This document shows positions 23,201 through 30,600 of a stretch of 64,000 nucleotides of DNA, piece by piece (the stretch's first letter is position 1; the number at the start of each line of letters is the position of its first letter). The stretch spans positions 3,832,501 through 3,896,500 of the forward strand of contig CM020506.1 in NCBI GenBank assembly GCA_009823395.1, read 5' to 3'. This DNA comes from Thamnaconus septentrionalis (lineage: Eukaryota; Chordata; Actinopteri; Tetraodontiformes; Monacanthidae). The notes below the pieces were generated by a model, which worked only from the letters and a program-made list of their open reading frames with translations, had not been told where the DNA came from and searched no databases. The translations under genes and the position numbers were made by a program.

Positions 23201-23861
23201 CAATAAAAAGTGTTCAACTCTTTTATTGTATCAGCAGCGCCGCCGCTCAGGAAAAAAGATTGCCCTCTTTAAGCAGCATGTTAGCCGTGACGCTATAGTT
23301 ATTTAAGAGCCCCTCAGACGAGTGACTCACCGGCAAAAAGAACACGAACCCACCGTGTGCAGCCCAGAGTCGTCTATGTTGCTGTCAGAGCAACAAAAGA
23401 TCGGCGGTGATTGAATCAGGTTTTCGATCCGACTCATCCTCGGATCCCACCAGGGGGCGCATTTTAATTCTTTTTCTGCTTGATCCACCTGGCAAGATGA
23501 GTCTCGGACAGGAAATGGTTACATGAGGTCTGTTTGTGTGGCGTGGATGGAGAGTCTCCTCCCACTTTCTCCCTCTGCGGTGCGTCTGCTCTGAGGCAGG
23601 ATTTTCCTCCTGTAACCTTCTTCTCTTCCTGCCCTCCCCTTCCTCCTCCTCCTCCTCCTCCTCCTCCTCTTCCTCTGCAGGTGTCCCTTCCCCTCGGAGC
23701 GCCAGGCCCGTCTGGAGGCGGTGCGGGAGGTCTTCCTGGCCGCCTACAGCTCCACAGTGGGCCTCAAGTCGTCGGCGCCCAGCCCTTCCGGCGCCATCTC
23801 CGGCCTGCTGGAGCAGTTCGCCCGCGGGGTCGGCCTCCGAGCCAACAACACCATCGTCTGA
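12336..23861 (+). CDS. mtmr14: mtmr14 (myotubularin-related protein 14, Jumpy), complete 19-exon gene
   Basis: Joining 19 exons with matching phases gives 1,971 coding bases, 656 residues plus stop, against about 650 in human. Known role: MTMR14 removes the 3-phosphate from PI3P and PI(3,5)P2 on membranes, dampening autophagosome formation and affecting muscle calcium handling. The CX5R active site reads H321-C322-I-S-G-W-D-R328; C322 and R328 correspond to human C330 and R336. There is no obvious PH-GRAM domain, as expected for this divergent myotubularin. The stretch 95-415 is highly conserved (MARCRGRFVCPVIL, GWGELYGR, DKVRG, RLSKGEE). The C-terminus is serine-rich (about 500-600), then has a conserved tail (AAYSSTVGL..SPSGAI..GLLEQFARGVGLR). 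Start: adjacent ATGs at 12336 and 12339, the second with the better context (A at -3, G at +4). No frameshift or missing catalytic residue was seen. Confidence 0.96.
13558..13706 (+). CDS. mtmr14: mtmr14 exon 2 (residues 46-95)
   Basis: Acceptor ctttcag, donor gtacgc, end phase 2. It encodes VEAIEKRCLDLF and HYPRQIVFLEYES, which are conserved in MTMR14. Confidence 0.95.
14504..14612 (+). CDS. mtmr14: mtmr14 exon 3 (residues 95-131)
   Basis: Acceptor gtgtttcag, donor gtacac, end phase 0. It contains the near-invariant SKMARCRGRFVCPVIL block. Confidence 0.96.
15238..15313 (+). CDS. mtmr14: mtmr14 exon 4 (residues 132-157)
   Basis: Acceptor actgcag, donor gtacaa, end phase 1. It encodes HICRSSTLAGWGELYGRTGY. 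Confidence 0.96.
15845..16160. mobile_element. Tc1/mariner-like non-autonomous relic in mtmr14 intron 4
   Basis: The right end, about 16122-16160, reads tgagaaggtgtgtccaaac followed by ttttggctggtagtgta, close to the terminal repeat of a common fish Tc1 family. The left part (ggcatcacaactatgtatga and acacatatggaattatgta, about 15897-15937) resembles that family's 5' noncoding region, recalled from memory. The transposase region between these parts is absent. A matching left terminal repeat is not recognisable, so the left boundary is approximate. Confidence 0.65.
16732..16792 (+). CDS. mtmr14: mtmr14 exon 5 (residues 157-177)
   Basis: Acceptor ttgtctcag, donor gtaatc, end phase 2. It encodes an acidic, poorly conserved loop (GNDDTWTESEEVLEDD) that aligns with an equally acidic human stretch. 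Confidence 0.92.
16978..17100 (+). CDS. mtmr14: mtmr14 exon 6 (residues 177-218)
   Basis: Acceptor ctcaccag, donor gtaagg, end phase 2. It encodes FDKVRG and IKLLRYLSVRYICDLMVE. Confidence 0.96.
17231..17259. repeat. (GT)n microsatellite
   Basis: A perfect run in mtmr14 intron 6. Confidence 0.95.
17582..17655 (+). CDS. mtmr14: mtmr14 exon 7 (residues 218-243)
   Basis: Acceptor tgtctctag, donor gtaaaa, end phase 1. It encodes NVTSSEKVDKAQRYADFTLL. Confidence 0.96.
17808..17878 (+). CDS. mtmr14: mtmr14 exon 8 (residues 243-266)
   Basis: Acceptor ctcttag, donor gtatta, end phase 0. It encodes GCEFFKDYKDRDYTAEGLVF. Confidence 0.96.
17957..18031 (+). CDS. mtmr14: mtmr14 exon 9 (residues 267-291)
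   Basis: Acceptor gcccacag, donor gtgatc, end phase 0. It encodes DYVDAPLTIPPC and LNIDWTRYQ. Confidence 0.95.
18174..18240 (+). CDS. mtmr14: mtmr14 exon 10 (residues 292-314)
   Basis: Acceptor gttctcag, donor gtaggt, end phase 1. It encodes SWDLVQQTQNYLKLLLHIIN just before the active site. Confidence 0.96.
19025..19110 (+). CDS. mtmr14: mtmr14 exon 11 (residues 314-342), catalytic exon
   Basis: Acceptor gtctgcag, donor gtaagt, end phase 0. It carries the phosphatase loop HCISGWDR with nucleophile C322 and phosphate-binding R328, followed by TPLFVSLLRLSLWA. Confidence 0.97.
19557..19633 (+). CDS. mtmr14: mtmr14 exon 12 (residues 343-368)
   Basis: Acceptor ccctgcag, donor gtaaaa, end phase 2. 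It encodes PAQILYLTIAYDWFLFG. Confidence 0.96.
20417..20453 (+). CDS. mtmr14: mtmr14 exon 13 (residues 368-380), 37-bp microexon
   Basis: Acceptor actttgtag, donor gtgagt, end phase 0. It encodes HMLPDRLSKGEE, close to the human HMLVDRLSKGEE. Phase and conservation identify it despite its size. Confidence 0.94.
20628..20698 (+). CDS. mtmr14: mtmr14 exon 14 (residues 381-404)
   Basis: Acceptor cttcctcag, donor gtgggt, end phase 2. It encodes IFFFCFNFLKHI and SAVKKQR. Confidence 0.96.
20805..20863 (+). CDS. mtmr14: mtmr14 exon 15 (residues 404-424)
   Basis: The acceptor is preceded by a T run of more than 20 bases. Donor gtaagt, end phase 1. It encodes RKNSNLKDSDFTVEDLCQL. Intron 14 is only 106 bp. 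Confidence 0.92.
21680..21812 (+). CDS. mtmr14: mtmr14 exon 16 (residues 424-468)
   Basis: Acceptor gatttcag, donor gtcagt (a weaker donor), end phase 2. It encodes RDRGSVTSLSSDFSLI and a variable glycine/serine-rich stretch. Confidence 0.93.
22129..22305 (+). CDS. mtmr14: mtmr14 exon 17 (residues 468-527)
   Basis: Acceptor ctctgcag, donor gtgagc, end phase 2. The serine run ARSSSSSSSNQSEH aligns with a similar human serine run. Likely a disordered, phosphorylatable linker. Confidence 0.94.
22470..22679 (+). CDS. mtmr14: mtmr14 exon 18 (residues 527-597)
   Basis: Acceptor ccctcgcag, donor gtaagt, end phase 2. It encodes the conserved GSSLSTEYGSWQIVSGCGSI, a longer alanine/serine/proline stretch than human, then LPFSFQDEGP. 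Confidence 0.94.
23447..23460 (+). promoter_or_regulatory. CTCF consensus site in mtmr14 intron 18
   Basis: The 14-mer CCACCAGGGGGCGC equals the core of the vertebrate CTCF consensus without mismatch. It lies 220 bp before the last mtmr14 exon. Binding is inferred, not shown. Confidence 0.65.
23681..23861 (+). CDS. mtmr14: mtmr14 exon 19 (residues 597-656 and stop)
   Basis: The acceptor is tcctctgcag after a TCC/CTC-rich tract (23638-23672). It encodes the conserved C-terminal helix region AAYSSTVGLKSSAPSPSGAI and LLEQFARGVGLR, with stop TGA at 23859-23861. Confidence 0.96.
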
Positions 23862-24764
23862 GCGCCCCCTGCCTTCATTTACTCAACGTGACCTCAGACC
23901 CTCCTGCCGGCCCTTCCTGCAGCTGATTCCGTCTGTCCCGTGTCAGTACATCAAGTGCCAAACATCTCTGTTCACCTCAGGAGTGGAGCATGGTCTTTTC
24001 TTTTTTTTTTCATCTTTTGTCTGTTATGTTTCCCAACCCTTTAATTTCCCTAGTTGAACGCCCCCCGCCCCTTCTCCGTTCTTTTAGTCCTTCCATGTTG
24101 AGCTCCTCCATCACTCTCAGGGAGGAGTCGTTTCCACTTTGGCATCTTAAAGGGACGACGACACGTGAACGGCTGAGGACAAACCATCTGTATCTGTTAC
24201 ACAGCGATTAGTCAAACCTCTTTGTTCCTTCCTTCTACCATAATCTGCTCCTTTATTTTTTTATTTTATTTTTTTTTTTAAAAGAAAAGCATTTTCAGCC
24301 ACCGCTCGGTTCACATTAAATGACATGCTTGTAGTTTCCTGTTTGGTGCTGCTGTTCTTATTTTGTCCCGACAGTGGGAAGGTTTTGTGACTGTAAAGAT
24401 GAGATAAAGACGGCACTTAATTTGCTTTGACAGCTGTTGTACCCAGCCCCTTCTTTTTTTTTGGGTGGGGGTTAGTCTTAAAAGGATCAGGTTGAGTTTT
24501 GAAGTCTGTCTTAATTAAACACCCGCATGTCGCTTGCATGCTGAAAAGCTGCTGCGTTACTTCTGTCCACTTACACTCAGTCGCTGCTCTGAAGGCATCA
24601 TAATTCGTAGCGTAAGGACTGAAATACTTTAGGGTGAAATAATTAATTAACCTCTGCCCCTCAGACTTGGGATGGATTGGTCAGTCGATGGATGAACTGG
24701 ATAGCTTTGCACGAAGCCACAAGACAGTTTATTCTAAAACGTTGAAGAGCAAGAGGAACACTGA

Positions 24765-24770
24765 AATAAA
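24765..24770 (+). promoter_or_regulatory. Poly(A) signal AATAAA, candidate
   Basis: It is the first canonical hexamer after the mtmr14 stop codon, 0.9 kb downstream. Use is unproven. Confidence 0.35.
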
Positions 24771-24991
24771 CAGCAAATGCAGCATCCCGGTTCACCGCAG
24801 TGTCAAAGTGTTTACAGCTGAGTGGGTGAAACTGACTGTGTTCCTCGCACCTGAGGGCTAAAGTGTACACGGCAACACGAAATGGCTCCCCCTACAGGCC
24901 GTCGTCATAACGACGCTCGGTGAAGCCAGTTAAAGGACAGAGGAGCAGCAGTTTCAGCATGCACACAAGATGAGAATAAGCGAGCCTTCCT

Positions 24992-25201
24992 TTAAAGGGA
25001 CAGTTCACTGTGACCTGTTTTTCCTTCAATCCCTTGCTGAGTGTTTGGTGCATCAGCTGCAAAGATCTTTGTTCTGTTGAGATGATCCACAGGATTTATG
25101 CGCAGTCTAATAAAGAACAAACAAAGCAACCCCCCCCATCCGTAAACAAAATATTTAGTGTTGCGTATAGAAGTCTCTTGGTGGGTGAACTGTCTCTTTA
25201 A
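24992..25201. mobile_element. piggyBac-like MITE with TTAA ends, 210 bp
   Basis: The left end is ttaaagggacagttcac. The reverse complement of the right end is ttaaagagacagttcac, 16 of 17 identical. Both ends sit on TTAA, the piggyBac target site, and no transposase is present. The element carries an internal AATAAA at 25109-25114, so it could supply a poly(A) signal to mtmr14. Confidence 0.85.
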
Positions 25202-25439
25202 CTGAGCAGCTTTGGTAGCCAGGGTAAAAAGAAAGAACTCCTGACCTAGTGGGACTGTTCCTCTCTGACCTCATGAAGCATTTTTCTACAATTGTAACAT
25301 TGCCTACGAACCTCATCCGTTTGAACGTCTCGGATTCTATGTTGGCCGTCTACTTCCTGTCATTGTTCTTCTGTAGCACTGACGACTGAGCAGAAGTCTC
25401 CGCTAATCACAGAAGCAGTTGTATGAAAGATTTGCCTGC

Positions 25440-25453
25440 GCGCCCCCTGGCGG
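25440..25453 (-). promoter_or_regulatory. CTCF-like motif, opposite orientation
   Basis: On the minus strand it reads CCGCCAGGGGGCGC, one base from the intron 18 motif. The two motifs point toward each other across the 3' end of mtmr14. Confidence 0.5.
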
Positions 25454-26738
25454 TGGTCGCACTCTTAACGCACACGTCTACCTGGTTCTCCATTTCCACT
25501 TTTCTTCAAGCTAGAGCTCGTCTGCATTGCCAAACGTTTTTTTTTAGACAGCTGTTGCTACTCAGGACCTTTTTGTTGTGCCTTTTATTTTGTCTTCAGT
25601 AACACCTGGTCAGACCTTTAACTTGTCTCAGTCCAGTTTTCAGGTGCATTTTGTTTTTTGCTAAAGAAAAATCTGATTTTATGAGCTGAGGATACGTGCA
25701 GCTGATTGGTTGTCCGTTTGTCGAGCATTAGCAGCGTTAGCTCTGCGTTAAAGTTTTCAGGGTGACCCTTCACCTCTGACTCATACGCGGTCATGCAGCC
25801 CTTAGAGTCGTCTGCATGCGTCTTTTATTTTTAGTGACATGGGAATTGTGCCCCATGAAAACTTGAGGAGTTTTTAATTTGAAATCTGTAGCAATTGGAG
25901 TTTTGTTTGTTTTGTTTTTTGTTGTTTTTTTTAAATTTCATTGATTTTTAAGAAACAAGTCCAGTGGGAATTTTGGGAAAGCGTTGATTTACTCGCCTCC
26001 CGGCGGTATAATGAGAAGATTGTCGTAAATAATTAATCCGTCTTCACTCATCCCGGGGCGACAGCTAGCATATGTTTTAACATTTATTTGCATAAAACAC
26101 CAGGTGGAAGTAGGAGCTTGTTGATGCCACTCACAGGATCATGTTCACAGTGGGCTGTTGGTTGGTTTGCCACTTGTTTATTTAGTCTATGTGTTTGCTA
26201 AAGGTTGCAGTTAAAGCGCTGGTGAATGATTTTAATGCTCCACTCATGTAATTGCTCCTGCCCGATTTAAAGCTGATTTCTGCTTCTTGTTCCACACATC
26301 GCACGAGCTGAGCCACTCGAGTCCTCGTTTCTTTCTTCTAGTTCACTAAGAAGGTTGTTTCCAAGAAACTCCATGAATCAGCACCAACGTTAGCATTTAG
26401 CCATAATTATCACCGTCTGCCTGTTGCTGCGAAGCAACCAATCAGTGGGCACTTAAACACTTTGAGCAGTTTTTCTGTCTCATTCTGGATGGATTTTAAT
26501 TTATGTTTGTCACTTTTTTTCACTCACTGGTCTGCACGACATCCACAATGTTTATCTCAAGTGTGGCATGTACTGGTTTCATATATTTTAGCAAATGATT
26601 TTTATTTTATTTTTTGATAAGAAAAAGCTGCTTTGCACTCACCCTGATTTTCTTTCTTTGTACAGCCTTTTTTTTTTCTTCCTTAATTTGCTGGCAGGCT
26701 ATGATGGACGGTGAACTGGGCAGCAGATGGCAATTGTG

Positions 26739-26744
26739 AATAAA
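26739..26744 (+). promoter_or_regulatory. mtmr14: Poly(A) signal AATAAA, preferred distal candidate
   Basis: The hexamer is followed within 5 bases by a run of nine A and then by a T/G-rich stretch (tctttctttgttgtgatg), the usual layout of a cleavage site. It lies about 0.9 kb before the cpne9 start codon. Confidence 0.45.
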
Positions 26745-27230
26745 TTACAAAAAAAAACCCTACACACCCATGAGGCCGTGTCTTTCTTTGTTGTGATGAA
26801 TGAGTCTTTAAATACAGTCTTGGCAGCGCTGCACTTGTGCCTTTGGAGTCTTCATTCAAGCAGGGATGCATTGCATTGTGTAGCATGCATGCAAGCATGT
26901 TGTACGCCACGCAGAACTCCGTAGAGACTGAGCTGAATTTTAAAACCCGGACTGATGGACCTTCTGGGAGACTATACACAGTGAAATTGCCAGTGTTAAT
27001 TGAACACTTAAAGAGTTAATTTTAACACTACCTCAATGGACATATTCTCCCTATCTTCCAAAGTGTGAAATGTCCCTTTAAATGTTAAACAGTTAAGCGA
27101 GTCTATCTATCTATCTATCTATCTATCTATCCTGCGGTAGCTCCAGGTTCAGGAATTCACCTGCTGCCTCTACTGATTCCGAAACACACAAACACACACA
27201 CACACGCCACAAGTTGGGCTCCGCTGGGGA
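26745..27230. other. Intergenic spacer mtmr14-cpne9
   Basis: This is a short spacer with a (CTAT)n microsatellite at 27103-27131 and a CA tract near 27183-27205. I see no gene in it. Confidence 0.6.
27103..27131. repeat. (CTAT)7 microsatellite
   Basis: Perfect tetranucleotide repeat in the mtmr14-cpne9 spacer. Confidence 0.95.
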
Positions 27231-27279
27231 ACTTGTGGAGGTCTCTGCCTCCACCTGGCGATGGATGGAGAGAAAGAAG

Positions 27280-27283
<4 letters not shown>

Positions 27284-27336
<53 letters not shown>
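27284..27336. repeat. (CT)n microsatellite
   Basis: About 26 CT units in the cpne9 leader or promoter. Serine/leucine open frames through it are artefacts. Confidence 0.95.
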
Positions 27337-27340
<4 letters not shown>

Positions 27341-27341
27341 A

Positions 27342-27401
27342 ATGAAAGCCTCTCCATCCTCAGGTATGCCTCCCAACCCTCAGCTGCGCTCCAGCGACTG
27401 T

Positions 27402-27442
<41 letters not shown>

Positions 27443-27584
27443 CCGCCGCCGTCTCTCAGCCTCTCTCAGGTGGATGGAAGAAGCGCACGCGTGGCCGCGG
27501 GGAGAACCGAGCAGCATTAACAGCAGCAGCGCCGTGGGCCAGAACCCAGCGACAACTTCGAGCGGCAGCGAGGAGAAGAAGTGA
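27342..27584 (+). CDS. Possible upstream ORF with polyglutamine, in the cpne9 leader
   Basis: An ATG-initiated 80-codon frame runs from 27342 to a TGA at 27582-27584, ending 22 bases before the cpne9 ATG. The (CAG)13 tract is read in the CAG frame, giving 13 glutamines then four arginines. If the leader is unspliced, this ORF would be met first by ribosomes and would probably reduce cpne9 translation. A second ATG at 27338 opens the alanine frame of the same tract. I know no homologous protein, and it may not be translated. Confidence 0.3.
27402..27440. repeat. (CAG)13 trinucleotide tract
   Basis: Thirteen perfect CAG units followed by CGC units, 167 bases before the cpne9 start codon. Confidence 0.95.
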
Positions 27585-27606
27585 TCCGAGAAGAAGGAGC
27601 TCAGCC

Positions 27607-27683
27607 ATGGCGACCATCGGGGATTTCGACCCGCTCAACTCCACCGTGCCGGCCACCAAGATCGAGATCACAGTCTCCTGCAG
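27607..27683 (+). CDS. cpne9: cpne9 exon 1 (residues 1-26)
   Basis: It encodes [12 protein letters not shown] then the first C2 strand, with donor gtgagg, end phase 2. The N-terminal leader looks more like CPNE5/CPNE8 than the shorter human CPNE9 leader. Confidence 0.9.
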
Positions 27684-30600
27684 GTGAGGCGCGTTCCCGC
27701 GGCAACTCACCTGTCACTCATCTCCATCCTCCAGCAGCCGCGTCTTCTGGACGTCTATTAATATCACTTTATTCAAAAAACGACTCACTGACAGTTCTTG
27801 AACACAGTTTCCTGACGTTTTATCTCCTACGTGTTCACATCAGACACTTATTTTACTTGTTTTTATATGTAAATAAATAAATAAATAAATAAATAAAAAT
27901 AAAATAAGAGAAAACATCGCCGCATAGATTGTTTTATTTATTTATTTATTTATTTATTTAAAATCCAGCTGCACTGAGCAACTCTCTTTTTTGGTTCCTA
28001 AGAAGGAATTTGCATGTGCTGTGGGTGTAGAAGTGCGTGGGGGTGCAGTTACTGTACCAACAGAAGCAGCAGGATTTATTCTGAGTGCCTTGGAGAGCTC
28101 CGGAGAGCGCGCAACTCACTCAGATCACGTCAGTGCGTGGATCCGTGTGTGCGTGCGTGCGCCAACAACAGACTGGAGCACGCGGAGGAGATCTGCCCCG
28201 CGCGCCTCACGGATGTTTAACCCCGACACCACCAACCTCGGCGGAGTTAATCCGCCTGATTGTTGCCGCGGTTTTCGGGAGAGAGATGAGAAGGATTCGG
28301 GGGATTGAAACAAGCAAAGACACATTGGAGCTTAGACACAGAAAATAAAAAAAAATAAAAAAATAAAAAAAATCTATTTTGATGCAGGTCGTAGTTTGAC
28401 TGTCTCCATCCTTCCTGGCTGGTGTTGGCTGTCCTCCAACACTGGCTCAACACCTGTTATCTTTGGTGTAACAGCAGACAAATGATGACAAGTGATCTGC
28501 TTGCAGTTCAATGGGATGAGATTAGAATATACAGCCCTCTGTTTACAGCCTCCTGCCAAAAGTGATGCCTTGTTGGACCTTACACATGCTTAGGATAAAA
28601 CAAAAACAAGGTGGTCGATAGGAGGAACCAACCAGGGAGAGGGATTGTGCACTTTGTGACATCATTAAAGGCTGATTTTCCAGAGCTATGTTTTAGCACA
28701 CACTTTCTGAACCATGGAGAAATCAGCAGAAGTAAAGATGTATTCTTTATATTTCGGGTAGTGACATACTATTGCTGTATTTCTTTTCCACACAAAGGAC
28801 TTTTAGAATTTTGCATTATTTTTTGATTTCTCATTGGCTTTTTGTGCATTTGAAGTGTTTGGACAAAAACATTTTTGTCAAGTGGGTGGTTATTGTGCAT
28901 GTGTGACTGGCCTTGTTGCAGCCTGTTATCATCTGGAATCTAGAGCCATAATTCCAATGCTGTGCTGGTCTTATAACGTGAATATTAACCTGTTGTCACG
29001 GTGTTCGTTTTGCAGCCTTATTTATACACCTTGAAAAAAAAAAAGAGAAGGCCAGGAACCTGAGAGCATGTCAGGAAAATGGCATTTCAGACATAAATGC
29101 CAAAAGCTCTCTGGTAAACGATGATCTTGGTGTTGTGTAGAACCCCCCCCACCAGGAGAACAACTGTCACAGTTAATTAAAAGAACAAAAGATGGAGCAT
29201 CGTGTAGCACAGCGTTGAAAAAGATTCCTTCCTGTAAACATCTGAAATGAGTCACCGCACCTCCTTCCTTTGTAGCCAGACCCGATTCAACGTCAGGTCT
29301 TAAGAGAAAAAGAAGAAAATGAAACAAAACGCGTTTGTGAGTAGGCTGCTTGGAGACTCGTCTCCACTCACAAAAGTTACATAAAAGGTGTTTGAAATGA
29401 ATCTTAAAAGCATTTTTTTCCCTCCAATCCAGCTTCTTGGCTCTCATTTCCTTTGGCAATTGTCCAGTAAAAAAGGCCAAAGAATCCATTAACAAACCTG
29501 CTGGCTTTTGTTTTCCTCTCGCCCCCGTTTGGCAAAAGAGTTAACACAAGTGTCAGCGGCGCCACCGGCAGGGAACTAATGGCCCATACACCTCCTTCAG
29601 CGGCACCAGCGTTCCCACGTCCACGCTCATCTTGTCTGTATGCTCACGGAGCCTGAAGCTGCTGATTGTGACATGCTATTTGTGGAGCCTGAGCCCCAGC
29701 AGTCCTGGGGGGTTAGTGAGGGGCTGCATCTCCGTCCTGACACTGACAGAATGGGGGCCTGGCTCGGTGGGCCTTCGCAAGAGTCCAGGCTGTAGACTGA
29801 CATGGATGGATAGAGTCTCTGGCTTCCTGTAGTGGACCTCAGTCAGCAGCAGCAACCAAGGAAATAAGGAGCAAATGCCATTTAATTAGACAGAGACCGA
29901 TGTTTGGTCGTGATTCCTCTGTCACTTGGGTTGTCGGTTTGGGGTCTTGTTAGCAAATTGCCATGGCTGCTGTGTCCTACCTCTAAACTGTTTATGCATG
30001 TGCGATGGTTCACACTGACGTCTTCACTTTATCTTAGAAAGACGACACATAGCACAGCCTATAAGCATTAACACACATTAAGAAACTTCTAGACAGGGGG
30101 TGGAATGAGGTATTATACAAGTCTGCTTAGAATGGTTTATTATTGATTGATGTGCATTGGAAGAGAGGGGGAGTGCCTGTTTTTTTTTTTTTTGTTTAGA
30201 ATTGCTTTCAAGCAGTTTGTTTCTCTGTGTGTGATGATCTCATTGATTCCCCTTTATCTCTTACAGTCCCTGTGACACTTGATTTTTCATAGTTAAACCT
30301 TCTAAATCCTCTTTTCCAGGCCTTTCCCCCACTGTGAATCACTGTCCAGTTGTCATAAAAGTCTGAAGTAGCAGCTACTGAGTGAACACTTGCCAATAAA
30401 CAACATTCCATGTGGCTTGTTGTTCCTCCTGCCACTTCAAGGTTGGTCTTTGTTGTTCCTTTCTTGTGTCTTTGGAAAACAATCAGGTGATGGACAAAAT
30501 GTTCTCAACCGTGGTGTCCGGTAATTGATGCAGAATGGATTCATAGTTTACAGACTATAATCAGTCTGCGTGTGTGACGGTGATTTCCCTCTCCGCATGC

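Larger units (their letters stand above)
12471..23680 (+). other. mtmr14: mtmr14 introns (noncoding content)
   Basis: Introns longer than 300 bp are 1 (12471-13557), 2, 3, 4 (15314-16731), 6 (17101-17581), 10 (18241-19024), 11, 12 (19634-20416), 15 (20864-21679), 16 and 18 (22680-23680). Notable contents are a Tc1-like relic in intron 4, a TG microsatellite in intron 6, a 10-bp hairpin at 18333-18353 in intron 10, and a CTCF consensus in intron 18. I see no other gene or RNA in them. Confidence 0.8.
23862..26744 (+). other. mtmr14: mtmr14 3' UTR and downstream flank
   Basis: No further open frame of interest follows the stop codon. AATAAA signals are seen at 24765-24770, 25109-25114 and 26739-26744. 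The last is followed by an A run and then T/G-rich sequence, so the 3' UTR could be 0.9 to 2.9 kb long depending on the site used. The region contains a piggyBac-like MITE (24992-25201) and a CTCF-like motif (25440-25453). Confidence 0.6.
27231..27606 (+). promoter_or_regulatory. cpne9: Candidate cpne9 promoter and 5' leader
   Basis: The block before the cpne9 start codon becomes GC-rich after a CT tract (27284-27336) and a (CAG)13 tract (27402-27440). A donor-like CAG/GTATGC at 27361-27369 and a CAG/GTGGAT near 27470 mean the leader could be spliced. No TATA box is evident. The transcription start cannot be placed from the sequence. Confidence 0.45.

Noticed and set aside
29022..29495. 157-residue open frame on the minus strand in cpne9 intron 1
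   Set aside because: No family resemblance or splice-supported structure was seen; compatible with chance.
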